DNA from: Alginatibacterium sediminis
GTDB taxonomy: Bacteria; Pseudomonadota; Gammaproteobacteria; Enterobacterales; Celerinatantimonadaceae
NCBI RefSeq assembly: GCF_003610775.1
Contig: NZ_RAQO01000004.1
Location: 624,822 to 688,821 of the forward strand
DNA length: 64,000 bases
Reading direction: 5' to 3'
Below the pieces are notes generated by a model. It ran no database searches and was not told the origin of the DNA. It saw only the letters and a program-made list of their open reading frames with translations. Shown piece by piece: positions 26,954-35,828 of the stretch. The translations under genes were made by a program, and so were the position numbers. Each line of letters starts with the position of its first letter. Position 1 is the first letter of the stretch.

Positions 26954-28507
26954 TTACGATCCGTATTGGCGTTCGTAAGCAGATTCCATGACTTTCATAA
27001 CTTTAGAATAACCTAAGCGCTCAAGTTGAGATTGGTATTTGTCCCAATCTTCATTGACATCGCTAGTACCCAAAATCCAAGCTTGTTGCATTTCTAACAT
27101 ATAAGTTTTGATTGAGGGCCAGTATTTGTCATAAACCTTTTTCTCGTCTTCAACAAAAGCAACACCCATGTAAGGTTCTAAGAGATAGTCCCCAGCTTCA
27201 TATAGAGCAATCCCTTCCAGTGCGTGTTTGTTAGACCACTGACGTTCGTATTCGTAGTCTTGATAGAAACCACGTTGAACCTGAGCTCCAACTTGCCACA
27301 TTTGAGTATTAATAGGCGTGCCTGCATTTAGTATTTCGGGCTTAAAGGTTGCCTTGCCATCAACTAAATCATAGTGAACGCCTTCAATACCAAAGTTAGA
27401 CAGGTTACGACCTTCTTCAGTAAACCAGAAATCAAAATATTTTATAGTTTCAACGGGATGTTCGTTAGTGTACGAAATAGCCCAACCTTCAGGTTTTACT
27501 TTAGTACGTCTATTCGCTTCGACGCGCTTACCCGATATGCCTTCTGGCGGAATAAATGCTTTGAAGCTGAACTCTGGAATTTTTTCTGAAACAGAATCGT
27601 TATAACTTGAAGTTGATGCGAACCAATCATGGGTCATACCACCTAAATCGTTCGATAGTAAGTATTCGCGTGCTCGTGAACCTCGAGTAAAGACTTCTGG
27701 ATCAATCAGTCCTTCTGCATACCATTTAGCTAGATTGCTGATACCAACTTTATAGCCTTCTTCAGAATAGCCATGGCGGATTTCGCCGTCTTGTACATAG
27801 AAATCATGATAGGTATCTGAACCACTGACACGTCCATCCCACAAGGTTACTAGACGGATTAGCTCTTCCCACTGGCGAGCAAAAAGTGGGATCTCATCTT
27901 TTTTGCCATTACCATTTGGATCGCCGTCACGAAACGCAACTAAGACATCGTGCAATTCGTCAATATTTTGAGGTGTTTCTTTTCCAACTGCTTTTAACCA
28001 ATCTTGGCGAATAAAATAAGCTCGAGCAAACTTCCCATCTGGCACGTAAGGAATAAAGTAGAGATTACCGTCAGCAGCAGAAATTGCGTTCAAAATGTCT
28101 TTGTTAGCATCAAAGAATGCCTTTAAGTTAGGGGCATGTTCTTCAATAAGATCATTGAGCGGCAAAAATGCGCCCTGCGGTCCATATTGGTTCACATTTT
28201 CTTTAAGGCTTGAACCACCAACAATATCTGGCAAATCCCCAGATGCAATTAACAAATTAAAGGCTTCTTCACTTTTGTTAGTTGCCATGGAAGCCACGTT
28301 CTTTAAACTTACGTTGGTAAGTTCTTGAGCACGTTTTTCTACAGGCCAATCATCGTTGTATACATACTTCTTTGTATGTAGGTGAATGGTGAGTTCTAAA
28401 GGCTTGTCCGTAACCTTGTAATTCATATCTGCGGCACTTGCCGTTACTGGCAATGTCATAGACGCAGCAACCAATGCTGCCAACGTCGATATGGATAACT
28501 TTTGCAT
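26954..28507 (-). CDS. Extracellular solute-binding protein of a LplA/YtcQ-type sugar ABC importer
   Basis: 517 residues from the ATG at 28505-28507, where GGAG lies upstream at correct spacing (an ATG four codons earlier has none). The signal peptide ends near TASAADM and has no lipobox cysteine, so the protein is free in the periplasm. It is longer than usual maltose-type binding proteins (about 400) but normal for the LipO/YtcQ type, and it has the calcium-loop-like DPNGNGKKDEIP of that family near residue 200. It captures oligosaccharides or aldouronate-like sugars for the permeases at 28592 and 29487. It is last in the operon, 84 bases after the permease, with a stem in the gap. Confidence 0.88.
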   Translation of the reverse strand: MQKLSISTLAALVAASMTLPVTASAADMNYKVTDKPLELTIHLHTKKYVYNDDWPVEKRAQELTNVSLKNVASMATNKSEEAFNLLIASGDLPDIVGGSSLKENVNQYGPQGAFLPLNDLIEEHAPNLKAFFDANKDILNAISAADGNLYFIPYVPDGKFARAYFIRQDWLKAVGKETPQNIDELHDVLVAFRDGDPNGNGKKDEIPLFARQWEELIRLVTLWDGRVSGSDTYHDFYVQDGEIRHGYSEEGYKVGISNLAKWYAEGLIDPEVFTRGSRAREYLLSNDLGGMTHDWFASTSSYNDSVSEKIPEFSFKAFIPPEGISGKRVEANRRTKVKPEGWAISYTNEHPVETIKYFDFWFTEEGRNLSNFGIEGVHYDLVDGKATFKPEILNAGTPINTQMWQVGAQVQRGFYQDYEYERQWSNKHALEGIALYEAGDYLLEPYMGVAFVEDEKKVYDKYWPSIKTYMLEMQQAWILGTSDVNEDWDKYQSQLERLGYSKVMKVMESAYERQYGS

Positions 28508-28545
28508 ATTATTCTCCATTTATAGCAAAAAAACTTTAGGTAATA

Positions 28546-28561
28546 GGCCATAAAAATGGCC
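28546..28561 (-). promoter_or_regulatory. Intercistronic stem between permease and binding-protein genes
   Basis: GGCCAT and ATGGCC pair perfectly around AAAA, with TATTACC and not a T-run on the minus strand, so it is not a normal terminator. Such stems commonly protect the binding-protein part of the mRNA from decay. Confidence 0.45.
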
Positions 28562-28591
28562 ACAAAACACCGCTACAACTTAAATGCGGAA

Positions 28592-29476
28592 CTACTCTTT
28601 CACTCCCCCTAACAGTATCCCTTTATTGAAATAACGTTGAATGAATGGATAGATAAACAGCACAGGTATGATTGAACACACCATAATTGCTGCGCTTACA
28701 GTTTCGAATGAATAAACAGACTCAATTAAGGTACTAGCAAATTCATCGTCATCAGAAAGTTGCGTAATCATCTGACGCAAAAATACTTGTAAAGGAATTT
28801 TTTGTTCATCTCGAAGCAATACCATGGCCCAGAAGAAACCGTTCCAGCGCGCAACGATACAAAACAGGGTTATAGTCGCTATAGCGGGTTTAGCTAGGGG
28901 GATGAAAACCTTCCACAAAACTTGGAACTCGTTCGCACCATCCATTCGAGCGGCTTCTTCTAACGAACTTGGTATCGCCTCAAAGAAGTTTCTAAGTAAA
29001 ATGATGTTAAACGCGTTACAAGCAAAACCAATGATAATTCCGAAATAGCTATCCAGTAGTCCCAGATCACGCATGTTCAAGAAAAATGGAATCATTCCGG
29101 CGTTGAACCACATTGTAAATGCAACCACCAAATTCCAGAATCGGCGACCAATAAGCTGTGGACGCGACAAGGCATAAGCACCAGGAATAATAATAAGCAA
29201 ACTAGTGATGGTGCCAAACAAGGTATATATAAATGTGTTCTTGTAACTGGTCCAAAACATCGGTTCAGAAAGAACGCGCTTATAAGCTTCGATGGTTACA
29301 TCAACTGGCGTTAGTACAACCTGCCCTGAGGTGGCTGCATCTCCCGAGCTAAATGATAATGCGGCAATATAAATAAACGGATACAAGGTGCTAATGGTGA
29401 ACAAGCCAACCAAAAACATGTTCATGTAAACGAATGCTTTATCGCCTCTAGAGTACAAATTCATATTCAGATTCAT
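28592..29476 (-). CDS. ABC sugar importer permease, LplC/YtcP type
   Basis: 294 residues with six hydrophobic segments. The ATPase-docking loop reads EAARMDGANEFQVLWKVFIPLAKP (EAA motif, about residues 187-210), as in carbohydrate uptake transporter permeases. The C-terminus YFNKGILLGGVKE, with GxxxGxxK, is a signature of the LplC/YtcP branch. AAGGA seven bases upstream supports the ATG at 29476. It forms a channel with the permease encoded 10 bases upstream. Confidence 0.9.
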   Translation of the reverse strand: MNLNMNLYSRGDKAFVYMNMFLVGLFTISTLYPFIYIAALSFSSGDAATSGQVVLTPVDVTIEAYKRVLSEPMFWTSYKNTFIYTLFGTITSLLIIIPGAYALSRPQLIGRRFWNLVVAFTMWFNAGMIPFFLNMRDLGLLDSYFGIIIGFACNAFNIILLRNFFEAIPSSLEEAARMDGANEFQVLWKVFIPLAKPAIATITLFCIVARWNGFFWAMVLLRDEQKIPLQVFLRQMITQLSDDDEFASTLIESVYSFETVSAAIMVCSIIPVLFIYPFIQRYFNKGILLGGVKE

Positions 29477-29486
29477 CTCGGTATCC

Positions 29487-30413
29487 TTACCACAACGAGG
29501 TGTTTGAAAGACGTTTGCTAATGGTGTTAGCAGACATTACGAGGATGAATGCAACCACGGCATTAAATAAGCCTGCAGCAGCGGCCAAGTCATACTGTCC
29601 CGCTTGAAGACCTTGACGATATATATAAGTACTAATGACATCAGCAGTATCGTACGTCGCAGGTTGATATAACAAAATGATAAGTTCGAACCCGACTTCA
29701 AGCAGATTACCAATACGTATAATGAGCATGATAATGATGGTTGGCAGTATGCAAGGTATTGTTATCTTCCACATCATTTGCCAGCGGGATGCGCCATCAA
29801 CAACAGCTGACTCGTATAAGGCTGGGTTAACACCTGCCATTGCTGCTAAAAATACGATAGAGCTAAAGCCAGATTCTTGCCAAATTCCCGAGCCAATAAA
29901 AATAGGTCTGAACCATTCTGGTTTCACCAAGAAGTAAACAGGATCAAAGCCTAAACTTTGCAGCAACAGATTAACTACCCCCGAAGAAGGTGAAAACGCT
30001 GTAATGACAATACCGGCGATGATAACTGTCGATATAAAATGTGGTAAATAGACAATTGTTTGCGTGGTTTTCTTAAATTTTGGATTCAAAATTTCATTAA
30101 ACATCAGCGCCAGCAGTATCGGGACAGGAAAACCGAATACTAAGCTCAAGCTGCTTATGATCACCGTATTCTTAATGGCTCGAATAAAATGGTCGTTTCC
30201 AAATAGCGTGGTGAAATGCTCGAACCCCACCCAAGGACTACCAACAATACCTTTAAAAACACTATAGTCTTTAAAAGCAATTTGTAATCCATACATCGGT
30301 TTGTAGAGAAAGACAATAAACCAAATTAAAGTTGGCGCAAGTAACACGTAAATTTGCCATTCGCGCTTTAAGTGCCGGCCCAACCAAGCCAGCTTTTCAT
30401 TATAGCTCTGCAT
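29487..30413 (-). CDS. ABC sugar importer permease, LplB type
   Basis: 308 residues with six hydrophobic segments. Family marks include FIVFLYKPMYGLQIAFKDY near residue 33 and the EAA loop YESAVVDGASRWQMMWKITI (about 200-219). This is the LplB partner of the LplC permease. The gene starts 12 bases after the ATPase gene and ends 10 bases before the second permease, so all are translated from one message. The ribosome site is weak, suggesting coupling to the ATPase gene. Confidence 0.9.
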   Translation of the reverse strand: MQSYNEKLAWLGRHLKREWQIYVLLAPTLIWFIVFLYKPMYGLQIAFKDYSVFKGIVGSPWVGFEHFTTLFGNDHFIRAIKNTVIISSLSLVFGFPVPILLALMFNEILNPKFKKTTQTIVYLPHFISTVIIAGIVITAFSPSSGVVNLLLQSLGFDPVYFLVKPEWFRPIFIGSGIWQESGFSSIVFLAAMAGVNPALYESAVVDGASRWQMMWKITIPCILPTIIIMLIIRIGNLLEVGFELIILLYQPATYDTADVISTYIYRQGLQAGQYDLAAAAGLFNAVVAFILVMSANTISKRLSNTSLW

Positions 30414-30425
30414 CGTTTAGGCCCT

Positions 30426-31526
30426 TTAGTTCATAGTCGGATGATTTAACGCTATGCCTGTTTCGGCATCAAAAACTGTCATACGACTTGGGTTAAAGTA
30501 GATCTCTTTTAGCGCATGTAAATGTTCTAAGCCATCAATGGTTTCAGCCTTAATAACAAAAACAGCATCGCCAACATGGGTGTGTAATAAGGCTTCAGAA
30601 CCCAAAGTTTCAAGTAAATCTACTTCAATAGGTACGCCCTGAGTGCCTTCGAGAGGCACAATCGATACATATTCGGGTCTAACCCCAACTACAATTTCTT
30701 TTCCGACACGGTCTTCTAATTGTTGAGATTGCGGTAGGCTTACTAATCGATCGCCAATTTGGGCGCAATATCCATGCTCTGTTTTCACAAGCGTTGCGTT
30801 AACTTGGTTCATTGCGGGAGAACCCATAAAACTTGCGACAAAGGTGTTGATTGGATGGTTGAACACTTCCATTGGTGTACCCACTTGTTCGATATAACCA
30901 TCGCGCATAATCACAATGCGATCAGCAAGCGTCATTGCTTCAACTTGGTCGTGGGTAACATAAATACTGGTAACGCCTAAACGTTTATGCAAACGCTTAA
31001 TCTCGGCACGCATCTGGGTACGAAGTTTTGCGTCTAGGTTAGAAAGCGGTTCATCAAATAGAAAAACCTTCGGATGACGAACAATCGCTCTGCCCATAGC
31101 GACCCGTTGGCGCTGGCCGCCTGACAAATCCTTTGGCTGACGATCAAGATACTCTTCAAGCCCAAGTATTTTTGCAACTTCTGCGACGAGACGTTTAGTT
31201 TCTATTTCGGGAGTTTTTCGGATCCGTAGGCCAAACGCAATATTGTCGGCTACGTTTAAGTGAGGATACAAAGCGTAGTTTTGGAATACCATCGCCACAT
31301 CACGATCTTTTGGAGCAACATTATTGATGAGGCGATCTCCAATCGTTACCTCACCAGCAGAGATCTCCTCTAATCCTGCCACCATTCTTAAGGTGGTTGA
31401 TTTACCACACCCGGAAGGACCAACAAGCACAACAAACTCTTGTGACTTTACTTCTAAGTCAATTCCATGAACTACAGTCGTTTCGCCGTAGCTTTTAACA
31501 ATACTTTTTAACGCGACACCAGACAT
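30426..31526 (-). CDS. ABC importer ATPase, UgpC/MalK/MsmX type
   Basis: 366 residues. Walker [10 protein letters not shown] is at 36-44, Q-loop VFQNYALYPH, signature LSGGQRQRVAMGRA (about 134-147), Walker B FLFDEPLSNLD and H-loop THDQ follow. Residues after about 240 form the MalK-type regulatory OB domain (GVRPEYV). It powers the LplB/LplC channel. GGGAG nine bases upstream supports the start. It is the first gene of the operon, whereas the related Firmicutes operons usually lack an ATPase gene and share MsmX. Confidence 0.93.
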   Translation of the reverse strand: MSGVALKSIVKSYGETTVVHGIDLEVKSQEFVVLVGPSGCGKSTTLRMVAGLEEISAGEVTIGDRLINNVAPKDRDVAMVFQNYALYPHLNVADNIAFGLRIRKTPEIETKRLVAEVAKILGLEEYLDRQPKDLSGGQRQRVAMGRAIVRHPKVFLFDEPLSNLDAKLRTQMRAEIKRLHKRLGVTSIYVTHDQVEAMTLADRIVIMRDGYIEQVGTPMEVFNHPINTFVASFMGSPAMNQVNATLVKTEHGYCAQIGDRLVSLPQSQQLEDRVGKEIVVGVRPEYVSIVPLEGTQGVPIEVDLLETLGSEALLHTHVGDAVFVIKAETIDGLEHLHALKEIYFNPSRMTVFDAETGIALNHPTMN

Positions 31527-32088
31527 ACTTAAATTGCTCCCTATCCTTAGGACTTATATCTACGCATTTTGCGACTGCTGTCTAAGCCTTGAGTGAAAGG
31601 CATAGACGGATCGAATGCTGCAGCCTATGTTTGTAAACAGTACTTTATTTGCTTCCTCTTATATAAAGCTATTATACGACAAATAAAAAAGACAGCGACT
31701 AGCTCACAGTTTTATAAAACTCTTGTCAGTTATGTACAATAACTCCACATCGATCACAACAATTGCATTACCTGGCGATAACAACAAACTTTGATTGTTA
31801 AAGCAGCATTGGATCACAGCACTATCCTATGCTTACAAGGCTCAACAGCTTTCAGGTAATATTTCGGAAACTAAAACATTTACATCTGTGCCTGATAATT
31901 CAAACGACTAACGAGGTGAGTTGCGTGTGTAAGAAGTGTTTTCCGAATATTTCTACCGAATAATTTGCTTACGTCTGCTACTTACATTTGCTCGTTAATT
32001 GAACTAATGTATTACTTTAGAACAATGCTAAGACAACAAAGCAACATACCCTTTTATCGTCAATCACCTATTAGCTTATAAATTATTG
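31527..32088. other. Control region of the ABC importer operon
   Basis: 562 bases between the importer operon and the His-rich protein gene, both on the minus strand. It contains the perfect palindrome at 31708-31721. Farther up, TATTTCGGAAAC near 31858 and GTTTTCCGAATATT near 31940 are an imperfect inverted pair 70 bases apart. No gene is seen. Confidence 0.45.
31708..31721. promoter_or_regulatory. Perfect 14-bp palindrome, candidate operator of the importer operon
   Basis: AGTTTTATAAAACT is identical on both strands and lies about 180 bases before the ATPase start. No regulator gene is adjacent, so the binding protein is unknown. Confidence 0.35.
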
Positions 32089-32574
32089 TTACTGGACGCG
32101 TAGTAACCGTCCACGTTCTACATCCTGGGCAACAATCTCGGCACTCAATACTCCGTGACCATGGTCATGGCCATGGCCATCGAAGTGATGATGTCCTGAT
32201 TCAAGTTGCTCATCATCTAAGTAGGTCTGTGTTAGTTCATTGCAGAAATCTTCATGCCATAAAACCCGCGCGCTTTCATCAGCCATAATCAATTCTGCTT
32301 TTGGACCAAGCTTGTCCATATAAAACATACCCAATTCCTCTCCAGCAACACCAGCATAGTTGACCAAATTTGAAAACGCAGGCTCTTGATCCTCGTTGCT
32401 TAGGTACCCATTTTTGTAACAAACTGTCAGTCCAATTATGTCGTTGCCAAGGGCTTCAAGTGCTGGATTGTAGTGGTTATGACTATGATTATGAGTTGCC
32501 CCATGACCACTAGCTATTGCCACACTAGGTGCACAAACAAACATTACAACCAAGGATAATTTATATAGATTCAT
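32089..32574 (-). CDS. Secreted histidine-rich protein, function unknown
   Basis: 161 residues from the ATG at 32572-32574 (GGAG at good spacing; a frame start at 32616 has no such site). A signal peptide ends near AIASGHG. Two His-rich patches flank the mature domain: HGATHNHSHNHY at the N-terminus and SGHHHFDGHGHDHGHG near the C-terminus. These suggest binding of Zn, Ni or Co in the periplasm. The middle has two cysteines (LTVCYKNG and DFCNEL) that could form a disulphide. It follows the metallo-hydrolase gene by 68 bases and is likely co-transcribed, which points to metal supply or storage for that enzyme. Not a recognised family. Confidence 0.7.
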   Translation of the reverse strand: MNLYKLSLVVMFVCAPSVAIASGHGATHNHSHNHYNPALEALGNDIIGLTVCYKNGYLSNEDQEPAFSNLVNYAGVAGEELGMFYMDKLGPKAELIMADESARVLWHEDFCNELTQTYLDDEQLESGHHHFDGHGHDHGHGVLSAEIVAQDVERGRLLRVQ

Positions 32575-32642
32575 GATTAACTCCAAATATGTTATCGAAT
32601 AAACGAGGGCACTCACAAAGTGCCCTTAGTTTTTGCTTCTAA

Positions 32643-34316
32643 TTAGTTAGATTCAGGATGAGTGGGAGACAATTCATGCTCTTCATAAAAATCATAATCG
32701 TTACCGTGTCCTTCGCTACGCTGAGTTGGACGTGTTACTGACTTACGCTCTAGACCATGATGCTCTCGTGCTTCGTCCATAAACACTTGTTTAGTGTTCA
32801 TGCCTCGTTTCATTGAATCTGGCACATCTTCCGCTTTAATCACGACATCTCTATCGGTTGGCCATTCCGTCATCAATGTTGGGTGATAACCCTCGGGATA
32901 GTACAAAGCCGGATCGATTTCTAAATCTCGGATCGCTTGCTCTTGAATATCCGAACGCTGTTTCTTTGGAAGCGGAATTCTTAACTCTCCACCTGGTTGT
33001 AAATCAAACTGTGGAGCCCGAGCATTAGGGAAGTCAGGTAAAATGCCTTCGCGAACCCACGCATTGTCTTTAGTCATGTTAACTACAATGCCGTCAGGCG
33101 CACCAAAGTGGTAAGGTCCTTTCCAGTGTTCACGCACTTCTGCAACTGTTTCTTCGTTCAAGTAGGGGTCAAATGACATATGGGTAGTCATAAATAAACG
33201 TGGTTGGACTTCGTTTGCAACATAACCCGCCGCATACGCCGGTGTGTGGTGGGTGTCGACGGTATAACGAGCTAAGAAAGGCGGAACCCCTTGGATTATC
33301 GACGACACACCAAAGACTTCTGTTTGTAGTTCAGTAATAAATAAGTCAGCGCCTGCAGCGTACTTAAGGTCAAGTTCTGTTGGGCGACCATCGCCAGTCC
33401 AAACCATTGATAACACGCGGCCGTCTTCTTGAGTCCAGTTTAAGCGATAGCCTGAAGCCCCATCTTTTGCATGGCTTCGACGCCAGTGAATAACCTCAAC
33501 GTTATCTTGGTCATAGATGACGCCGCCGTCATCTCTGAAATCGAATTCGTGAACAACGATATCGTTACCTGAGGGAAATACATCAAATGCATCTGTATGC
33601 CAATTAAGCATTTGTTGCATGCCTTCAACCATATGGCGTGTACCGTACTCTGGCGTAGCACCTGATGGTCCGTAAATATTCAAGGGTTTTTCCCAACGCC
33701 CGTTCCAACCACCGAATTGATATAAATATGGCAACGAACCATAGTGGTCAACATGTAAATGCGTTATAAAAATATGGTCGAGTTCGTTTAGTGCAACACC
33801 AGCTGCAACATAATTTGAAATTGAACCTTCTCCAAGGTCAAACACAAAATTTGAACCATTTCCAAGTTCAACATAAATAGATGTATTGACCTGGCCAGGT
33901 CGTATCATTGGTGACGTCCCCATGAAGGTAACGCGCATTTCATTAGGTTGTACGTCTTCAGTGCGTGGGTACCAATTTGCTCCGGAAACCATATGGTCGC
34001 CGTAAGGAGCTATACCGTCGAATAGCAAACCTTCTTTCCATGCACTACCTTCTGCTTCTCGCTGAGGATGGTTATTAACGCCCCCCATGAGAACATCCAT
34101 TATTTCTTGATCAGTTGAGTAAAGTTTGCCTTTTGGCTGTGTGGCACGGTACTCCTCCATGGTGAAGCCTTCGTGGTACTCGTATTTGTTTAGATTTTCA
34201 ATCTTACTTTCAACTTGCTTACTATTGTATTGCAGCATTGGGTCGTCGCTAGCAAATGCAGAACATGCAATAAAAATGGATGTTGTTAACGTGGATAGCT
34301 TGGCAAATTTTCTCAT
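32643..34316 (-). CDS. Secreted metallo-beta-lactamase-fold hydrolase (resembles the GntH-like/RNase Z-like group)
   Basis: 557 residues with a signal peptide (1-22, cut near AFASDD). The metal motif HLHVDH is at 186-191, and WRRSHAKDG, WTGDGRPT and TTHMSFD supply the later His, Asp and His ligands of a two-zinc site. RVTFMGTSP before it and the spacing resemble RNase Z-like hydrolases, including the group annotated GntH in guanitoxin pathways. Export makes tRNA processing impossible. There are extra N-terminal (about 125 residues) and C-terminal regions not found in minimal family members. It is followed by a His-rich secreted protein, probably in one operon. Substrate unknown. Confidence 0.8.
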   Translation of the reverse strand: MRKFAKLSTLTTSIFIACSAFASDDPMLQYNSKQVESKIENLNKYEYHEGFTMEEYRATQPKGKLYSTDQEIMDVLMGGVNNHPQREAEGSAWKEGLLFDGIAPYGDHMVSGANWYPRTEDVQPNEMRVTFMGTSPMIRPGQVNTSIYVELGNGSNFVFDLGEGSISNYVAAGVALNELDHIFITHLHVDHYGSLPYLYQFGGWNGRWEKPLNIYGPSGATPEYGTRHMVEGMQQMLNWHTDAFDVFPSGNDIVVHEFDFRDDGGVIYDQDNVEVIHWRRSHAKDGASGYRLNWTQEDGRVLSMVWTGDGRPTELDLKYAAGADLFITELQTEVFGVSSIIQGVPPFLARYTVDTHHTPAYAAGYVANEVQPRLFMTTHMSFDPYLNEETVAEVREHWKGPYHFGAPDGIVVNMTKDNAWVREGILPDFPNARAPQFDLQPGGELRIPLPKKQRSDIQEQAIRDLEIDPALYYPEGYHPTLMTEWPTDRDVVIKAEDVPDSMKRGMNTKQVFMDEAREHHGLERKSVTRPTQRSEGHGNDYDFYEEHELSPTHPESN

Positions 34317-34568
34317 AAACTTTCTTACCTCATTTTCAAATTAGATAGTAAAGAAAATGGGTAACTCCCTGACTCACTTTCTATGCTAAGAATTATAAGA
34401 AGTAGTAGCTTAGGGAAGAATAGCCTTAGCTTGTGATGAGACCTCAATTTGATTTATGTATTATTAGTTTGAAGCACTTGGATGTTGGTTATTTCTTCAA
34501 ATACAGCAAATTCGTAATATTTTTTAAAGTAATTGCTAACCATAGCTGAGGTGCGAAGGCACAAGTGT

Positions 34569-35399
34569 TTAACGTAATTTAAAAGCTAACCTGACTTGCT
34601 GGGCGGGAAAATTTTGAATACTACTACTGGATTTATATTTCCATTTGCTGACGGCTTCTACAGCTGCTTTATCAAAGATGTTTTTAGGGGATGAATCTAG
34701 TACTTGTATGTTTTGAGTTATTCCGTGATTGCTTACGTTAAACTCAAGCAAAACATAGCCTTCAATTTTTCTACGCCTTGCATTTCTAGGGTAACTAGGT
34801 TCAACCCGCGATACCGGAATTGCTTTAACTTGTGAGTTTTGAGTTGAGTTACTACGTGCCAGATTGCCTTTGAGATGAGTACTTGACTCATTTATACTTG
34901 CATTGTTACTCGTTTGATTCTTGTTGTTACTAGGCTTAGCTGTTGAATTAGCAGTAGAGCTTTCTTGGGGTTTTAATGCTTTATCTGTCTCTACAGTTGA
35001 ATTACTACTGGGATTGATTAACGCAACGGCTACTGTGGCTGTAGTTTGCTGAGGCACATCACTTGTATTAGGACTGGGTGTATGACCAAGGGTCTCGCTA
35101 TCCGCAGATTTGTTGATAATAGTAGCACTGTCTTCTTTAACTTGAACATCAGAAACCAAGGCTATAGCGTCGGATTTTGTTAATGGCTGAGTAACAACTT
35201 TTTCTTGCTTGGCATCTGACAGTGTTGCTTGCTTTATTGCGCTGCCTTGAACATCGTTCTTATGTATCGAAATCGTGTTGTAACTCACTGAATCTATTGT
35301 TTTTGTACTTGGATTAATATCTACCAATTTACTCATTAGTAGAAAAACTAATAAGCTTGCTATTAATGCCAAAGGACTAATCAACAAGAAACGAAGCAT
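34569..35399 (-). CDS. tonB: TonB-family energy transducer
   Basis: 276 residues. One N-terminal membrane anchor (about 5-24) is followed by a long Ser/Thr/Asn/Lys-rich periplasmic linker (about 60-195), in place of the Pro-Glu/Pro-Lys rod of E. coli TonB. The TonB C-terminal domain comes last (about 200-276), with EPSYPRNARRRKIEGYVLLE and a final AFKLR. It carries proton-motive energy to outer-membrane receptors. Last gene of the TtpC-ExbB-ExbD-TonB operon, starting two bases after the exbD stop. No receptor gene is near. Confidence 0.85.
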   Translation of the reverse strand: MLRFLLISPLALIASLLVFLLMSKLVDINPSTKTIDSVSYNTISIHKNDVQGSAIKQATLSDAKQEKVVTQPLTKSDAIALVSDVQVKEDSATIINKSADSETLGHTPSPNTSDVPQQTTATVAVALINPSSNSTVETDKALKPQESSTANSTAKPSNNKNQTSNNASINESSTHLKGNLARSNSTQNSQVKAIPVSRVEPSYPRNARRRKIEGYVLLEFNVSNHGITQNIQVLDSSPKNIFDKAAVEAVSKWKYKSSSSIQNFPAQQVRLAFKLR

Positions 35400-35401
35400 G
35401 A

Positions 35402-35818
35402 CTAGTCTTGACCTTGAACCGTTTGAGTAGCAATAGCTATATGCTCAATACCGAGTCCTTTAGCGATGTCCATAACTTTAATAACGGTACCGGTTGCGCT
35501 GTTCTTATCCGCTTGCACTAACAAAGTAATCGCATCACCCTGACCAATCTCATTTGCAAGTATGCGATGTAAACTTGCGATATCAAACGATACTCCATCG
35601 ATATATAAATCGTTACTAGCGTCTATCGCAACTATGAAATCCGTGTCTTGCTGTGCATTAGAATGACTCGCCTCCGGTCGCGATATATCAACCCCAGCTT
35701 CACGAACAAAGCTACTGGTTACTATAAAAAAAATGAGAAGAATAAAAACGATATCTAACATAGATGTTAGGTCAACCGTCGCTTCGTCACTGGCTTTTCG
35801 CTGACTACCTATGCGCAC
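35402..35818 (-). CDS. exbD: ExbD-type biopolymer transport protein
   Basis: 138 residues. One membrane helix follows the conserved DLTSMLDIVFILLIFFIV (about 16-33). The aspartate in MLDIVF is the proton-carrying residue of ExbD/TolR. The rest is a small periplasmic domain. Ten bases separate it from the ExbB gene upstream and two from tonB downstream. It forms the ion-driven motor with the two MotA/TolQ proteins at 35829 and 36364. Confidence 0.9.
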   Translation of the reverse strand: MRIGSQRKASDEATVDLTSMLDIVFILLIFFIVTSSFVREAGVDISRPEASHSNAQQDTDFIVAIDASNDLYIDGVSFDIASLHRILANEIGQGDAITLLVQADKNSATGTVIKVMDIAKGLGIEHIAIATQTVQGQD

Positions 35819-35828
35819 TTATTTCTCC

